Of a DNA stretch of 33,304 bases, positions 7,793 through 15,559 are shown piece by piece. The notes below the pieces were generated by a model. It was given only the letters and a program-made list of their open reading frames with translations, searched no databases and was not told the DNA's origin. Both the position numbers and the translations under genes were made by a program. This DNA comes from JBBRSC01 sp038245795 (GTDB taxonomy: Bacteria > Actinomycetota > Acidimicrobiia > Acidimicrobiales > Microtrichaceae). The stretch lies in NCBI GenBank assembly GCA_038245795.1, contig JBBRSC010000003.1, forward strand, positions 1 to 33,304. Reading direction: 5' to 3'. How positions within the stretch are numbered: the first letter of the stretch is position 1; every line of letters begins with the position of its first letter.

Positions 7793-8248
7793 ATGGGGAT
7801 GACGGACCTGGGGTTGAGCCACATCGCGCTGGGTGTATCGAACCTCGACGCGTCCATTGCGTTCTATCGGGAGTACGCCGACATGGAGGTGGTTCACCGA
7901 CGTGCTGATCACACTGGCCGCGGTGTCGCCTGGATCTCCGATCTGACCCGACCGTTCGTGATCGTGCTGCTCGAGACCGACGCAACCAACCATCCGTTGG
8001 GCGGTTGGGCGCACCTCGGCGTGGGCTGCGCCAGTCGCGACGAGGTCGATCATCGCCTGACGCACGCCAGCGCCGCCGGGTTCGAGGTCATCGGACCATG
8101 CAATGACGGGCCGCCTGTGGGCTACTGGGGAATCATCTCCGACCCCGACGGCCATCAGCTCGAAGTCGCGTACGGCCAAGAGGTGCGGGTCATGGTCGAG
8201 AGCCTGCAACCGCCGTACGGTTCGGTCGACCGGACCACCACCAACTGA
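7793..8248 (+). CDS. VOC-superfamily (glyoxalase/dioxygenase-like) protein
   Basis: The product is 151 aa, one two-module vicinal oxygen chelate unit. The first half starts LSHIALGVSNLDASIAFYREY, with His10 as a metal ligand. The second begins WAHLGVG (His74) and ends SDPDGHQLEVAYG (Glu124), the usual last ligand. Members include glyoxalase I, ring-cleavage dioxygenases and fosfomycin-type resistance proteins; which applies here cannot be told. ATGs at 7793 and 7799 are both possible and no clear ribosome binding site separates them. It lies 53 nt after the ferritin-like gene, and its 3' end overlaps the convergent membrane protein gene by 59 nt. Confidence 0.85.
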   Translation: MGMTDLGLSHIALGVSNLDASIAFYREYADMEVVHRRADHTGRGVAWISDLTRPFVIVLLETDATNHPLGGWAHLGVGCASRDEVDHRLTHASAAGFEVIGPCNDGPPVGYWGIISDPDGHQLEVAYGQEVRVMVESLQPPYGSVDRTTTN

Positions 8249-8687
8249 GCGCCAACCCGATCCACCCGGCAACCGAGGCTCCCAACCAACGGAGGTTCCA
8301 CTGATCGACCAGCGCCAGCGCAACGATGGCCGACACCGCGATGCCTGAAAAACCACCGACGATCATTCGGCGTGATCCCGTCCCGGCACACATCGCTACG
8401 ACGACGCCGGCGGCGACGCCAACGACCAGCGCCACCCCAGCGGACAGCAACGCCCGTCCCGGAGATTCGAACATCGACGAACCGGAGGTGACCGCCGCAT
8501 CACCGACAGCGGTGACCCCCGTGCGAGCGAGGTCAGCCGCAGCCTGATCGCGGGCGGCCTGGAGTGAGGCGGAGACCGGTGGGCCGATGAACTCGAAGAC
8601 CATCACACCGCACAAGGCACCGACCGTTCCCGCTGTTGCGCCTCGGAGCGCTCGCCGCAATGACGACGAGCCACCGCGCGCACTCAC
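8190..8687 (-). CDS. Small membrane protein with four predicted transmembrane segments
   Basis: The product is 165 aa from a GTG at 8687 that overlaps the cupredoxin stop as GTGA. It is hydrophobic, with likely membrane segments near residues 16-35, 80-102, 108-127 and 134-151. The soluble loop between the first two (about 38-78) is rich in Ala, Thr and Ser. No family was recognised. The overlap with the cupredoxin gene suggests coupled expression and perhaps a shared role at the cell envelope. The frame is open further upstream, but that part lies antisense within real genes. Its 3' end overlaps the convergent VOC gene, so the exact C-terminus deserves some doubt. Confidence 0.68.
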   Translation of the reverse strand: MSARGGSSSLRRALRGATAGTVGALCGVMVFEFIGPPVSASLQAARDQAAADLARTGVTAVGDAAVTSGSSMFESPGRALLSAGVALVVGVAAGVVVAMCAGTGSRRMIVGGFSGIAVSAIVALALVDQWNLRWLGASVAGWIGLALSWWWSGRPNRTAVAGSRP

Positions 8688-9220
8688 GCTGGCAGAATTT
8701 CGAGGGTGGCCGCCATGCCCATTTCGAGGTGGCCCTTCTCGTGGCACTGGATCAGAAACGTCGACGGCAACGCGAACTGGAAGGTGATTTCTCCGGTGTC
8801 GCCGGCATCGAGCGACAGGACATTGGGCAATCCCATGCCCGGGTGGGCCACGGCGCTCGGATGTCCGACCGATCGGCCTGGTGATTGCGCAGGAATGGAC
8901 GCAGCGGGAGTCGTCGTCAGCGCCGGGCTCGAGGCATCCATTTGCTGCATCATCGCCATCGCTGCATCTTGGGCGGCCTGATCGCCGAATACTGCTTCGT
9001 GACGGACGGTTCCGGCGTTGTGGATTCTGAAGGTCACCGTTTCCCCAACGCGGACGGTGAGCCGATCGGGGCTGTAGGACATCTCGTTCATAGTGATCTC
9101 GATGGTCCGCAGCTTCAGCCCCGCCGGGCCGGCGGCCCTCGACTCGTTGGCGCACCCACCCGTGAGGAGGGAGAACGCGACGGCGACAACGAGGGTCATC
9201 ATCGCTCGGGATCGTCTCAT
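8684..9220 (-). CDS. Cupredoxin-domain lipoprotein (blue-copper type)
   Basis: The product is 178 aa and starts at the ATG at 9220, which overlaps the stop of the methyltransferase gene as ATGA; an ATG at 9250 would add ten residues. It has a lipoprotein signal peptide ending LTGGC (Cys23), so it should be anchored outside the membrane. The beta-barrel domain has type 1 copper ligands His74 (in TVRHEAVFGD) and Cys159, His164 and Met169 in the C-x4-H-x4-M arrangement. About 45 residues between the first ligand and the barrel's last strands are Met-, Ala-, Ser- and Pro-rich and include three extra histidines. Electron transfer or copper handling is likely. No oxidase gene is in view. Confidence 0.9.
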   Translation of the reverse strand: MRRSRAMMTLVVAVAFSLLTGGCANESRAAGPAGLKLRTIEITMNEMSYSPDRLTVRVGETVTFRIHNAGTVRHEAVFGDQAAQDAAMAMMQQMDASSPALTTTPAASIPAQSPGRSVGHPSAVAHPGMGLPNVLSLDAGDTGEITFQFALPSTFLIQCHEKGHLEMGMAATLEILPA

Positions 9221-9846
9221 GACACGGAGCCCAACGACGGTCGATGGCACCTGAGCCAGCAGTGCATGGCGATGCCCGATGCCACGCCAGCGTTGATCGA
9301 GCGGGTCGATCCGTACTGCGTGATGTGCACCACGGCGTCCGCGGCGGCCATGGCGTTGTCGCTGAGGCCCGGGCCCTCCGACCCAAAGAGCAGTACTACC
9401 TGCTCGGGCAGGTTCGCCGACTCGATGGGGGTCGATCCATCCATCAGATCGACCGCCCAGATCGGCAAGGACTGTTGCTCACACCACGCCACGAATGTTC
9501 CGATGTCGACGTGATGATGGACGTCGAGGTAGCGGTCTGTCACCATGGCCCCCCGCCGGTTCCATTGACGGCGCCCGATGATGTGGACTCCTGCAGCGCC
9601 GAAGGCGTTGGCGTTCCGGACCACCGTCCCGATGTTCATGTCGTGGGTCCAGTTCTCGATGGCAACATGGAACGGGTGCGCTCGGGTCGAGAGGTCCGCA
9701 CGGATCGCGTCGAGCGACCAGTACCGGTAACGATCGATGACATTACGACGATCTCCCTCGGCCAGGAGTTCCGGATCAAGGCGTGGATCCTCGGGCCACG
9801 GGAGCCTGTGAGGGCCCACTCCCACGACGCGTTCAGGCTCCTCCAC
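9217..9846 (-). CDS. SpoU/TrmH-family RNA ribose methyltransferase
   Basis: A 209-aa SPOUT-class enzyme expected to transfer a methyl group from S-adenosylmethionine to a ribose 2'-OH of tRNA or rRNA. Motif 1 is seen as IENWTHDMNIGTVVRNANAFG (residues 63-83; Asn65, Asn71 and Arg77 are key). Motif 2 is FGSEGPGLS (about 154-162), and motif 3 is YGSTRSINAGVASGIA (178-193), forming the knotted cofactor site. The GTG at 9846 is chosen because family members begin near VVGVGPHRLPWPEDP; upstream sequence runs into the divergent CbiX-like gene. No strong ribosome binding site is seen. The RNA target is unknown. Its stop overlaps the cupredoxin start by 4 nt. Confidence 0.92.
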   Translation of the reverse strand: MEEPERVVGVGPHRLPWPEDPRLDPELLAEGDRRNVIDRYRYWSLDAIRADLSTRAHPFHVAIENWTHDMNIGTVVRNANAFGAAGVHIIGRRQWNRRGAMVTDRYLDVHHHVDIGTFVAWCEQQSLPIWAVDLMDGSTPIESANLPEQVVLLFGSEGPGLSDNAMAAADAVVHITQYGSTRSINAGVASGIAMHCWLRCHRPSLGSVS

Positions 9847-9863
9847 AGCGCTAGGTTGCCAAC

Positions 9864-10283
9864 ATGTCGACAGGTGACGCCAGCGGGACACCGTCGAAGC
9901 CCGCCACCCCGGGCGCGTCAGCGGGAACACAGCATGTGGTGCTCCTCATCGCCCACGGCAGTCGAGCCGAGGAATCGAACAAGAACCATCGACGTCTCGT
10001 CGCCGAGGTGGCGGCCAGATCCGGAGCCGAGGTGCGGGCAGCATTCCTCGAATTGGCCGAGCCGTCGATCGGGGATGCTGTGGACGACGCGGTGACTAGC
10101 GGAGCAACGTCGATCCATCTGATTCCGCACTTTCTCGGCCCGGGCCGCCACACCACCCGTGACATTCCCGCCGCCATCGACGAGGCAACCCAGCGGCATC
10201 CGTCGGTGGTCATCACCGTCAGCGACCATCTCGGCACCCATCCGGCGCTGGTCGATCTGGTGCTCGATCTTCTCGCCACATGA
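9864..10283 (+). CDS. CbiX/SirB-like tetrapyrrole chelatase domain protein
   Basis: A 139-aa single-domain protein of the CbiX type, whose members insert Co2+ or Fe2+ into sirohydrochlorin. Diagnostic segments are LLIAHGSR (His31) and IHLIPHFLGPGRHTTRDIP (His89), the two histidines that line the metal site. The length fits the short CbiX form that works as a dimer. The first 20 residues are a Ser/Thr/Pro/Gly-rich extension. It starts 17 nt from the divergent methyltransferase gene and overlaps the following lipoprotein gene by ATGA. No other cobalamin or siroheme gene is in the window, so the pathway assignment rests on the family alone. Confidence 0.87.
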   Translation: MSTGDASGTPSKPATPGASAGTQHVVLLIAHGSRAEESNKNHRRLVAEVAARSGAEVRAAFLELAEPSIGDAVDDAVTSGATSIHLIPHFLGPGRHTTRDIPAAIDEATQRHPSVVITVSDHLGTHPALVDLVLDLLAT

Positions 10284-11524
10284 CGCATCGCCGCCGTGAT
10301 GTCGTCATCGCCGTCTTCGTTGTTGCAAGCGTCGTGACCGGCTGCGCGAAGGACACCTCGGCGCCGTCTGCCGCCACGGGGGCCGCTGCGCCTCGGACCA
10401 TCACCGCGCCCGGCAGCTACGGGACAATCCAACGAGCCGTCGACGACGCCCGTCCCGGCGACATGGTGATGATCGAGCCGGGTACCTACACCGAGTCGAT
10501 CAGCGTGGAGACCAACAACATCACCATCCGCGGACGGGATCGGAACAGCACGATCTTCGACGGTGACAATCGCCTCGAGAATGGTGTGATGGTGTTGTCC
10601 GACGGGGTCGCCGTCGAGAACCTGACCGCTCGTCGGTTCCGCTCCAATGGGGTGCTGTTCACCGGCGACTACGCCAAAGGCCGAACCCTCGCGGGGTACC
10701 GAGCCAGCTACATCACCGCCGCCAACAACGGCCTCTACGGCATCTACGCCTTCAACGCCCAAGGCGGCGCCGTGGATCACATCTACGCCTCGGGTCACCC
10801 CGATGCCGGGATCTACATCGGTCAGTGTCAGCCGTGCAACGCGGTCATCAGCGACTCGACCGCCGAGTTCAATGCGTCGGGTTACCAGGGCACGAACGCC
10901 GGCGGAAATCTGGTCATCGTGTCGAACCTGTGGCGCCACAATCGCGTGGGGCTCGAGCCGAACTCGTCGGCCAAGGAGAAGCTTGCACCCCAAAGCGATA
11001 CCGACATCGTCGGCAACGTGATCGTCGACAACTCCGAATCCAATTCGCCGAAAGCCACCGAGGCGTTCGGGGTGGGCGTAGCGATCGGCGGCGGAAGCTC
11101 GAATCGGATCGAACGAAACCTGATCACCGGCCACGTGTCAGCGGGTGTCGCCATCATCGATCAGCAGGGATATCTGGCCGACGGGAACCGGGTGCTCGGC
11201 AACACGCTGTCGGGAAACCGCACCGACCTGGTGATCTCCACTTCCGACGGAGCCACCCGCAACAACTGCTTTGCGTCCAACACGTTCACGACCTCAGCAC
11301 CCGCCGACATCGAGTCCCGGTATGCCTGCGCCCCGGAGTCCCGTGGCGGTCGGGGCGATGCGCCGGCGGCCGTGGCGCCAGGGTCGGTTCCCTACCAGGA
11401 CATCGCGCTCCCCGGTCCGCAACCAACGATGCCCGACGTCGACACCCGACCCGCAGACCCAGCCAAGATGGCGCAGCGCCCCGACCTCAACACGATCGCT
11501 ACCCCCACGGCACCTCCAAAATGA
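10280..11524 (+). CDS. Right-handed beta-helix repeat lipoprotein
   Basis: The product is 414 aa with a lipoprotein signal ending VVTGC (Cys22), so it is probably exported and lipid-anchored. From about residue 40 to 350 it has short beta-helix turns. It opens with GSYGTIQRAVDDARPGDMVMIEPGTY, typical of pectate-lyase-like and NosD-like folds, then has repeated turns such as NNITIRGRDRNSTIFDG and NRIERNLITGHVSAGVAI. Paired cysteines occur in GQCQPCN and in the C-terminal NNCF and YACAP. The last 60 residues are Pro-rich. Known relatives bind or cleave polysaccharides, but catalytic residues could not be assigned. Its start overlaps the CbiX-like stop, and its stop overlaps the next lipoprotein start, both as ATGA. 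Confidence 0.85.
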   Translation: MTHRRRDVVIAVFVVASVVTGCAKDTSAPSAATGAAAPRTITAPGSYGTIQRAVDDARPGDMVMIEPGTYTESISVETNNITIRGRDRNSTIFDGDNRLENGVMVLSDGVAVENLTARRFRSNGVLFTGDYAKGRTLAGYRASYITAANNGLYGIYAFNAQGGAVDHIYASGHPDAGIYIGQCQPCNAVISDSTAEFNASGYQGTNAGGNLVIVSNLWRHNRVGLEPNSSAKEKLAPQSDTDIVGNVIVDNSESNSPKATEAFGVGVAIGGGSSNRIERNLITGHVSAGVAIIDQQGYLADGNRVLGNTLSGNRTDLVISTSDGATRNNCFASNTFTTSAPADIESRYACAPESRGGRGDAPAAVAPGSVPYQDIALPGPQPTMPDVDTRPADPAKMAQRPDLNTIATPTAPPK

Positions 11525-12306
11525 TCTCGACCAGGCGGGCGGTTCTGGCCGTTGTGGGGACGGTGATCGGCGTGCTGTCCTTGGTGGTCGGGTGCAGCTC
11601 CACGAAGGAGGCCAGCGGTCCGACCACGGCCGTCGGCTCGGCGGCCGGAACGCCGATCACCGCGGATGAGGCATCGAAGCTGGCGGATGCCCTGGTCAAC
11701 AACCACACCGTGGGCGGCGCCCATGTGCACGCCACGATCCCCTTCGGCACTGCGACGTTTGAGCTCGACGGCGAGATCGACTGGGTGGGCCACGTCGGTC
11801 GACTCACCGCGACCTCCACTATCACGGGGCAACCGGCCCGCGCCCCGTTCGACATCGTCTTCAATCCCAACGTCACGTTCGAGACGGTTCCAGGGCTCGA
11901 GGAAGCGCTCGGCGCCAAGGGTCGTCCGGGCATCTCGTGGGTGGCGCGACCCCTCGACCCGGCATCGAGTCCGCTGCATCTGCCGTTGCGTCTCATCGAC
12001 ACGGCAGCATCGACGACCCGCGACAATCCGATCCTGTTGCAACAGGATGGCGTGACGGCGTTGGGACCAGACCTCGTCGGCGACGTGGCAACGCACCGGT
12101 TCGATCGCGGTCGAACGACCATCTGGCTCGGAGACACCGACGGGCTGACCCACCGAATCGATGCCGAGTTGCAGGCGACGAGATCCACGGCGACCTTCGT
12201 GTTCACGGACTTCGGGCCGCGGACCATCACCGTTCCCGCCGATGTCCAGATCGTCTCGGTCGACGAGATCTCCGAGCTGTACCGGACCCTCGTCGCCGCG
12301 CGCTGA
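11521..12306 (+). CDS. Exported lipoprotein, possibly LppX/LprG-like
   Basis: The product is 261 aa with a signal peptide and lipobox ending LVVGC (Cys25), followed by a short polar linker. The mature domain has beta strands such as HVHATIPFGTATFELDGEIDW, RLTATSTITG and THRIDAELQATRSTATFVFTDFG. Their order resembles the LppX/LprA/LprF/LprG half-barrel lipoproteins of actinobacteria that carry lipids. The match is only by pattern and I did not find a firm signature. The ATG at 11521 overlaps the stop of the beta-helix lipoprotein gene, which suggests the two exported proteins are made together. It converges with the FHA-like gene. Confidence 0.75.
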   Translation: MISTRRAVLAVVGTVIGVLSLVVGCSSTKEASGPTTAVGSAAGTPITADEASKLADALVNNHTVGGAHVHATIPFGTATFELDGEIDWVGHVGRLTATSTITGQPARAPFDIVFNPNVTFETVPGLEEALGAKGRPGISWVARPLDPASSPLHLPLRLIDTAASTTRDNPILLQQDGVTALGPDLVGDVATHRFDRGRTTIWLGDTDGLTHRIDAELQATRSTATFVFTDFGPRTITVPADVQIVSVDEISELYRTLVAAR

Positions 12307-12319
12307 GCCGACGGCGACA

Positions 12320-12349
12320 CTGACCCGTGGCGAACCTGACCCGTGGCGA
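12320..12349. repeat. Tandem pair of 14-nt direct repeats
   Basis: Two exact copies of CTGACCCGTGGCGA start at 12320 and 12336, a 16-nt period, in the 52-nt gap between two convergent genes. Flanking GACAC (12316-12320) and GTGTC (12356-12360) could pair around the repeats. Whether this helps terminate transcription is not clear. Confidence 0.6.
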
Positions 12350-12358
12350 GACTGGGTG

Positions 12359-13057
12359 TCAGCTGGCCTGACGGGCGAGCATGCCGAGGTCACCGGGAGT
12401 CACGAGCGCAACTGACAGCGCGTGATCGATCAGGGCCTGGCGTCGGTCGGTCGCGACCCCATCCGGTCCACCGCGCAGTCCACGAACACCCTCGCGTGTG
12501 AGCTTGGCGCAGAGATGATCGAGCTTGCGGTTGTACTTCGTGATCGTCCATCCGAGCCGCGAGGCCAATGACTGATTGGTCGGCATGGAGTCAGAATCGA
12601 TCAGTCGCATCTCACAGAGCGCCACGAGCAGGAGGTGTTGTTCCGACGACAACGGAACCACGCCGAAATCAATGGTCACCGTGCCGACTGCATCCATTGA
12701 TTCCACGGTCTCATCGACACCGCTCGCGACGCGTGACCCGATCAATTCGTAGGTGGTCGGTCCGGCACCGAAATGGACACTGAACGCAGGCGACACCAGT
12801 GCCACCTGCTGGCCGGGGGAAATGGACAGCCGGGTTGCCGAACGCAGATCCCGGAGCTCGACGGTGATCCTTGTTCCCTGGTTTTGGAGCCACCACACGC
12901 CTTGGCGGTGAACGAAGCGGCCCACCACGCGGTGCAGATACGGATTGTCATCGACAACGATGTCGCCCCGCCGACCGAAGGTCAGGGTGTCCTCGGACGC
13001 GAGTTCGTGGTGCTCGCCGCAGAATTCGACTGTGAGGGTTGCGTTTTCGTCGGTCAT
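12359..13057 (-). CDS. FHA-like domain protein with C-terminal winged-helix-like region
   Basis: The product is 232 aa. Residues 5-107 look like a forkhead-associated domain: DTLTFGRRGDIVVDD, then NPYLHRVVGRFVHRQGVWWLQNQGT, with Gly28-Arg29 and His42 in the expected places. The phosphothreonine-contacting serine of the usual S-x-x-H is replaced by Pro39, so phosphopeptide binding may be lost. Residues about 136-220 (LSSEQHLLLVALCEMRL, NQSLASRLGWTITKYNRKLDHL) look like a helix-turn-helix or winged-helix unit. A DNA-binding or signalling role is likely. It follows phoD by 13 nt in the same direction and is probably in that transcript. Confidence 0.75.
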   Translation of the reverse strand: MTDENATLTVEFCGEHHELASEDTLTFGRRGDIVVDDNPYLHRVVGRFVHRQGVWWLQNQGTRITVELRDLRSATRLSISPGQQVALVSPAFSVHFGAGPTTYELIGSRVASGVDETVESMDAVGTVTIDFGVVPLSSEQHLLLVALCEMRLIDSDSMPTNQSLASRLGWTITKYNRKLDHLCAKLTREGVRGLRGGPDGVATDRRQALIDHALSVALVTPGDLGMLARQAS

Positions 13058-13070
13058 GAACCTGATTCAG

Positions 13071-14675
13071 CTACGGGTTGATGGATTGGATGGTAGGCGC
13101 AACTGTGCCGTTCGTCACGATGAACTTCATCGATGTCACGGTCGGTGTCCCGGGGAAGAACACCTCTGTGGTGCGATAGGACACCGTCATGGCGTTCGGT
13201 GTGCATTCGACCAGCCCATAGCCGTTGCGGCGGAAGTCGACATAACGGAACGCCGGGCTCCACTGGCTGGTCACCAACTGCTCGAGTTGCGCCGCGGGAC
13301 CGGTGCCCAACACATTGGGGCCGGAGGACGTGATCGATCCGCCGACGAATTCGTTGGCAACGAACGGAGACCGATCATCGTCGTAGTCGGCGCGCATCGT
13401 GGACTGCCAGAAGGTGTGGATGTCGCCGGTGAGGAATGCGACATTCGAGATGCGCTGATCGGCCAGGTGTCCCAACACATGATCGCGTTCGTCGAAGTAG
13501 GAGTCCCAGCTGTCGAGGTTGAGGTACACGCCGTTGTGACGGGTGAGCTGCGCGTTCAGTTGTCGAAGCTCCGGGGTGTCCAGGTCGAAGGGCCGCACCG
13601 GCGAGATCATCACCTGATTGCCGAGGAGCTTCCAACGGACCGACTCGGTCTGAGCACCCGACAACCCGTCGAGCAGCCAGCGCCGCTGATCTGCACCGAG
13701 GATGGATCGACCGGGGCGAGCTGCTTCAGCGATGTCACTCCCAACGCCAATGAAGGTGCTCCGACCAGCTCCCGCCTGCGGATCGCGGTATTGACGGGTG
13801 TCCAACATGAACAGTTCCGCCAGACGGCCCCAGCGGAGATTCCGAAAGATGCGCGTCCCCGAGATCGGCCAGACGGGCATGTACTCAAACCACGCACGGT
13901 AGGCGCTCTTGACCCGCTCCGGCTCCAGGGACATGTCGCGCGTCGAGTAGTTGTCCCGGAACTCGTGATCGTCCCAGATGGGCACGAACGGGTGAGCCGA
14001 GTGGGCTCGTTGCAGCGACGGGTCGCTCCGGTAGAGGCGGTATTTGGCACGGTAGCCGTCCAGGTCGAACGCTGTGCCAACGGTGTCGCGCCGGACGTCG
14101 CGGATCGAGAAGCCGCCGCTCTCGTAGATGTAGTCGCCGAGCCACAACACCGCGTCGACATCTTCGTCTGCGATCGATGACCAGGCGTTGTACCAACCGG
14201 TCTGCCAGTTCTGACAGCTCGCATAGGCCAATCGGAGGGCGGTGGGTTCGGAGCTCTCGCTCGGCAGCGTCCGGGCCCGACCAATGGGGCTCGGACGTTG
14301 TCCGGCGTCGGCCACGCTGAACCGGTACCAGTACGAACGGTCCGGTTCGAGACCACCGACGAGCACCTTCGCAGTGTGATCAGAGTCTGGGCCTACCGCA
14401 ACTGTTCCGAAGGCAACAACATCCGACATGGTCGGCGAGGTGGACATGGTCCAGCTCACGTTGTTCACGCCGGCAACGAGCGTCGGCTCGATGCGGGTCC
14501 ACAAGACGACCTCAGTGGAACTGTGGAGCCCAGATAACACGCCGAGCGTGAAGGACGTGCCGTTGCCGGGGGCCGCGTAGATCGGCGCGGAGTTGGTGCA
14601 GCCCGACAAGCCGGGGAGCAGCATCACTCCGCCAGCCGTCGCCGCGCCAGCACGCAAGAACGATCTGCGATCCAT
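13071..14675 (-). CDS. phoD: PhoD-type alkaline phosphatase/phosphodiesterase, Tat-exported
   Basis: The product is 534 aa. The N-terminus has a twin-arginine signal (DRRSFLRAG) and a lipobox-like LSGC at Cys26, so it should be folded inside the cell, exported by Tat and possibly lipid-anchored. An N-terminal beta domain (about 40-135) precedes the metallophosphatase domain. Expected metal-site residues are present: Cys154 in YASCQ, Asp181 and Tyr184 in LGDYIYE, the block IWDDHEFRDN (residues 233-242), and Asp418 and His420 in TGDIHTFW. PhoD enzymes release phosphate from mono- and diesters, using Ca2+ and Fe3+ in the studied cases. An FHA-like gene follows after 13 nt. Nearby pstB and PHO-box-like repeats fit a phosphate-scavenging role. 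Confidence 0.93.
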   Translation of the reverse strand: MDRRSFLRAGAATAGGVMLLPGLSGCTNSAPIYAAPGNGTSFTLGVLSGLHSSTEVVLWTRIEPTLVAGVNNVSWTMSTSPTMSDVVAFGTVAVGPDSDHTAKVLVGGLEPDRSYWYRFSVADAGQRPSPIGRARTLPSESSEPTALRLAYASCQNWQTGWYNAWSSIADEDVDAVLWLGDYIYESGGFSIRDVRRDTVGTAFDLDGYRAKYRLYRSDPSLQRAHSAHPFVPIWDDHEFRDNYSTRDMSLEPERVKSAYRAWFEYMPVWPISGTRIFRNLRWGRLAELFMLDTRQYRDPQAGAGRSTFIGVGSDIAEAARPGRSILGADQRRWLLDGLSGAQTESVRWKLLGNQVMISPVRPFDLDTPELRQLNAQLTRHNGVYLNLDSWDSYFDERDHVLGHLADQRISNVAFLTGDIHTFWQSTMRADYDDDRSPFVANEFVGGSITSSGPNVLGTGPAAQLEQLVTSQWSPAFRYVDFRRNGYGLVECTPNAMTVSYRTTEVFFPGTPTVTSMKFIVTNGTVAPTIQSINP

Positions 14676-14722
14676 CTTCCAACTCCCCCGCCGGTTCCGC
14701 TTCTCCCGTCTGAAGGGTACAT

Positions 14723-14769
14723 GCCCCGTTCCGCGTCATCGGAGGCGAGCTCGAGACGCGGAACGGGGC
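14723..14769. terminator. Perfect 15-bp inverted repeat, probable transcription terminator
   Basis: The arms 14723-14737 and 14755-14769 are exact reverse complements, 15 bp and GC-rich, around a 17-nt loop. The repeat lies 29 nt after the stop of the secreted-protein gene and 47 nt before the phoD start, both on the minus strand. No run of U follows, as is common for high-GC actinobacterial hairpins. It most likely ends the upstream transcript; attenuation upstream of phoD is an alternative. Confidence 0.75.
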
Positions 14770-14797
14770 CGGGGGGTGCTCCTTGCGACTCCGCCGG

Positions 14798-15481
14798 TCA
14801 GGTGGCCGGGGTCACGTCGGGGTAAGGCGCGCCAGCGGTGACGGTGTAGAGCCCCTGCCAGATCCAGGCCCCGGCCTCGGCGGTCGCGTCGTCGTCGACA
14901 CCGAGCCCACGAATGGTGAACTCACCCTTGGCAGATGCGTCGGAGTACGAGTAATTCGCGGGCTTGTCGTCGGAGTACAGCAACGGGGAGCCCGTGGCAC
15001 GCCAGCGAGCGGTGGCCTCGAAGTTGGCCGACTTCGCTGTGGTCACGGCTTGGGCAGGAACCGGCGTGGCGCAACTCTTGCCAGCGGGCGTCTGGGTGAC
15101 CGTGCCGACGAGCGACACGTCGTCGTCGATCATCGCCCGACCCTTGGCGTTGTTGACACGGATGTCGCCCTCGCCGACCGTAGAACGGTTCGACATCGAC
15201 ACGGTGAAAAGGGTGCTCGCCTTGCAGTACGACTGCGTGACGTCCACCTCGACCGAACGGAAGCGAGCGGAACCGACCGGTGTGTCATCGCCGATCGAGA
15301 TCACGATCTCAGTGTTGCGACGATCGTGCATCTTGAACGTGGCGCTGGCCCACTCGGAGGTATGGACACCGGATGTCGGCGCCGGAATGGTTGTGGCACT
15401 TGCGGCACCTCCGGTCAGCGCCACGATGGCAGTGACCGCACCGAGGGCCGCGGCTGTCCGGCTTGCGTTCTTGAGCGACAT
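14798..15481 (-). CDS. Secreted protein of unknown function
   Basis: The product is 228 aa, starting at the ATG at 15481 with a clear AAGGAG six bases upstream. A Sec signal peptide covers roughly residues 1-29 (KNASRTAAALGAVTAIVALTGGAASA, cleavage expected after ASA). No lipobox cysteine is seen, so it is probably released or wall-associated. The mature part looks beta-rich and has two cysteines, in QSYCKAS and GKSCATP, that could form a disulfide. I recognise no family. It is followed by a strong hairpin, so it is probably transcribed alone from the region shared with pstB, where PHO-box-like repeats occur. Confidence 0.78.
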   Translation of the reverse strand: MSLKNASRTAAALGAVTAIVALTGGAASATTIPAPTSGVHTSEWASATFKMHDRRNTEIVISIGDDTPVGSARFRSVEVDVTQSYCKASTLFTVSMSNRSTVGEGDIRVNNAKGRAMIDDDVSLVGTVTQTPAGKSCATPVPAQAVTTAKSANFEATARWRATGSPLLYSDDKPANYSYSDASAKGEFTIRGLGVDDDATAEAGAWIWQGLYTVTAGAPYPDVTPAT

Positions 15482-15487
15482 GAATGT

Positions 15488-15493
15488 CTCCTT
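15488..15493 (-). promoter_or_regulatory. Ribosome binding site of the secreted-protein gene
   Basis: AAGGAG on the minus strand, six bases before the ATG at 15481. It decides this start over an in-frame ATG at 15583, which would put 34 charged residues ahead of the signal peptide. Confidence 0.75.
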
Positions 15494-15559
15494 CTTTCGA
15501 TGGATCCACCTGATCCGCCGCCTTCCAACTTGGCCGCGAGTCCCGGTTCGCTCAAGGGT

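Noticed and set aside
8688..9386. Longer form of the small membrane protein
   Set aside because: The upstream part is an off-frame reading of the cupredoxin and methyltransferase genes; the GTGA overlap at 8687 marks the start.
10825..11520. Longer form of the second lipoprotein
   Set aside because: The upstream part is an off-frame reading of the beta-helix gene; the lipoprotein signal begins at the ATG at 11521.
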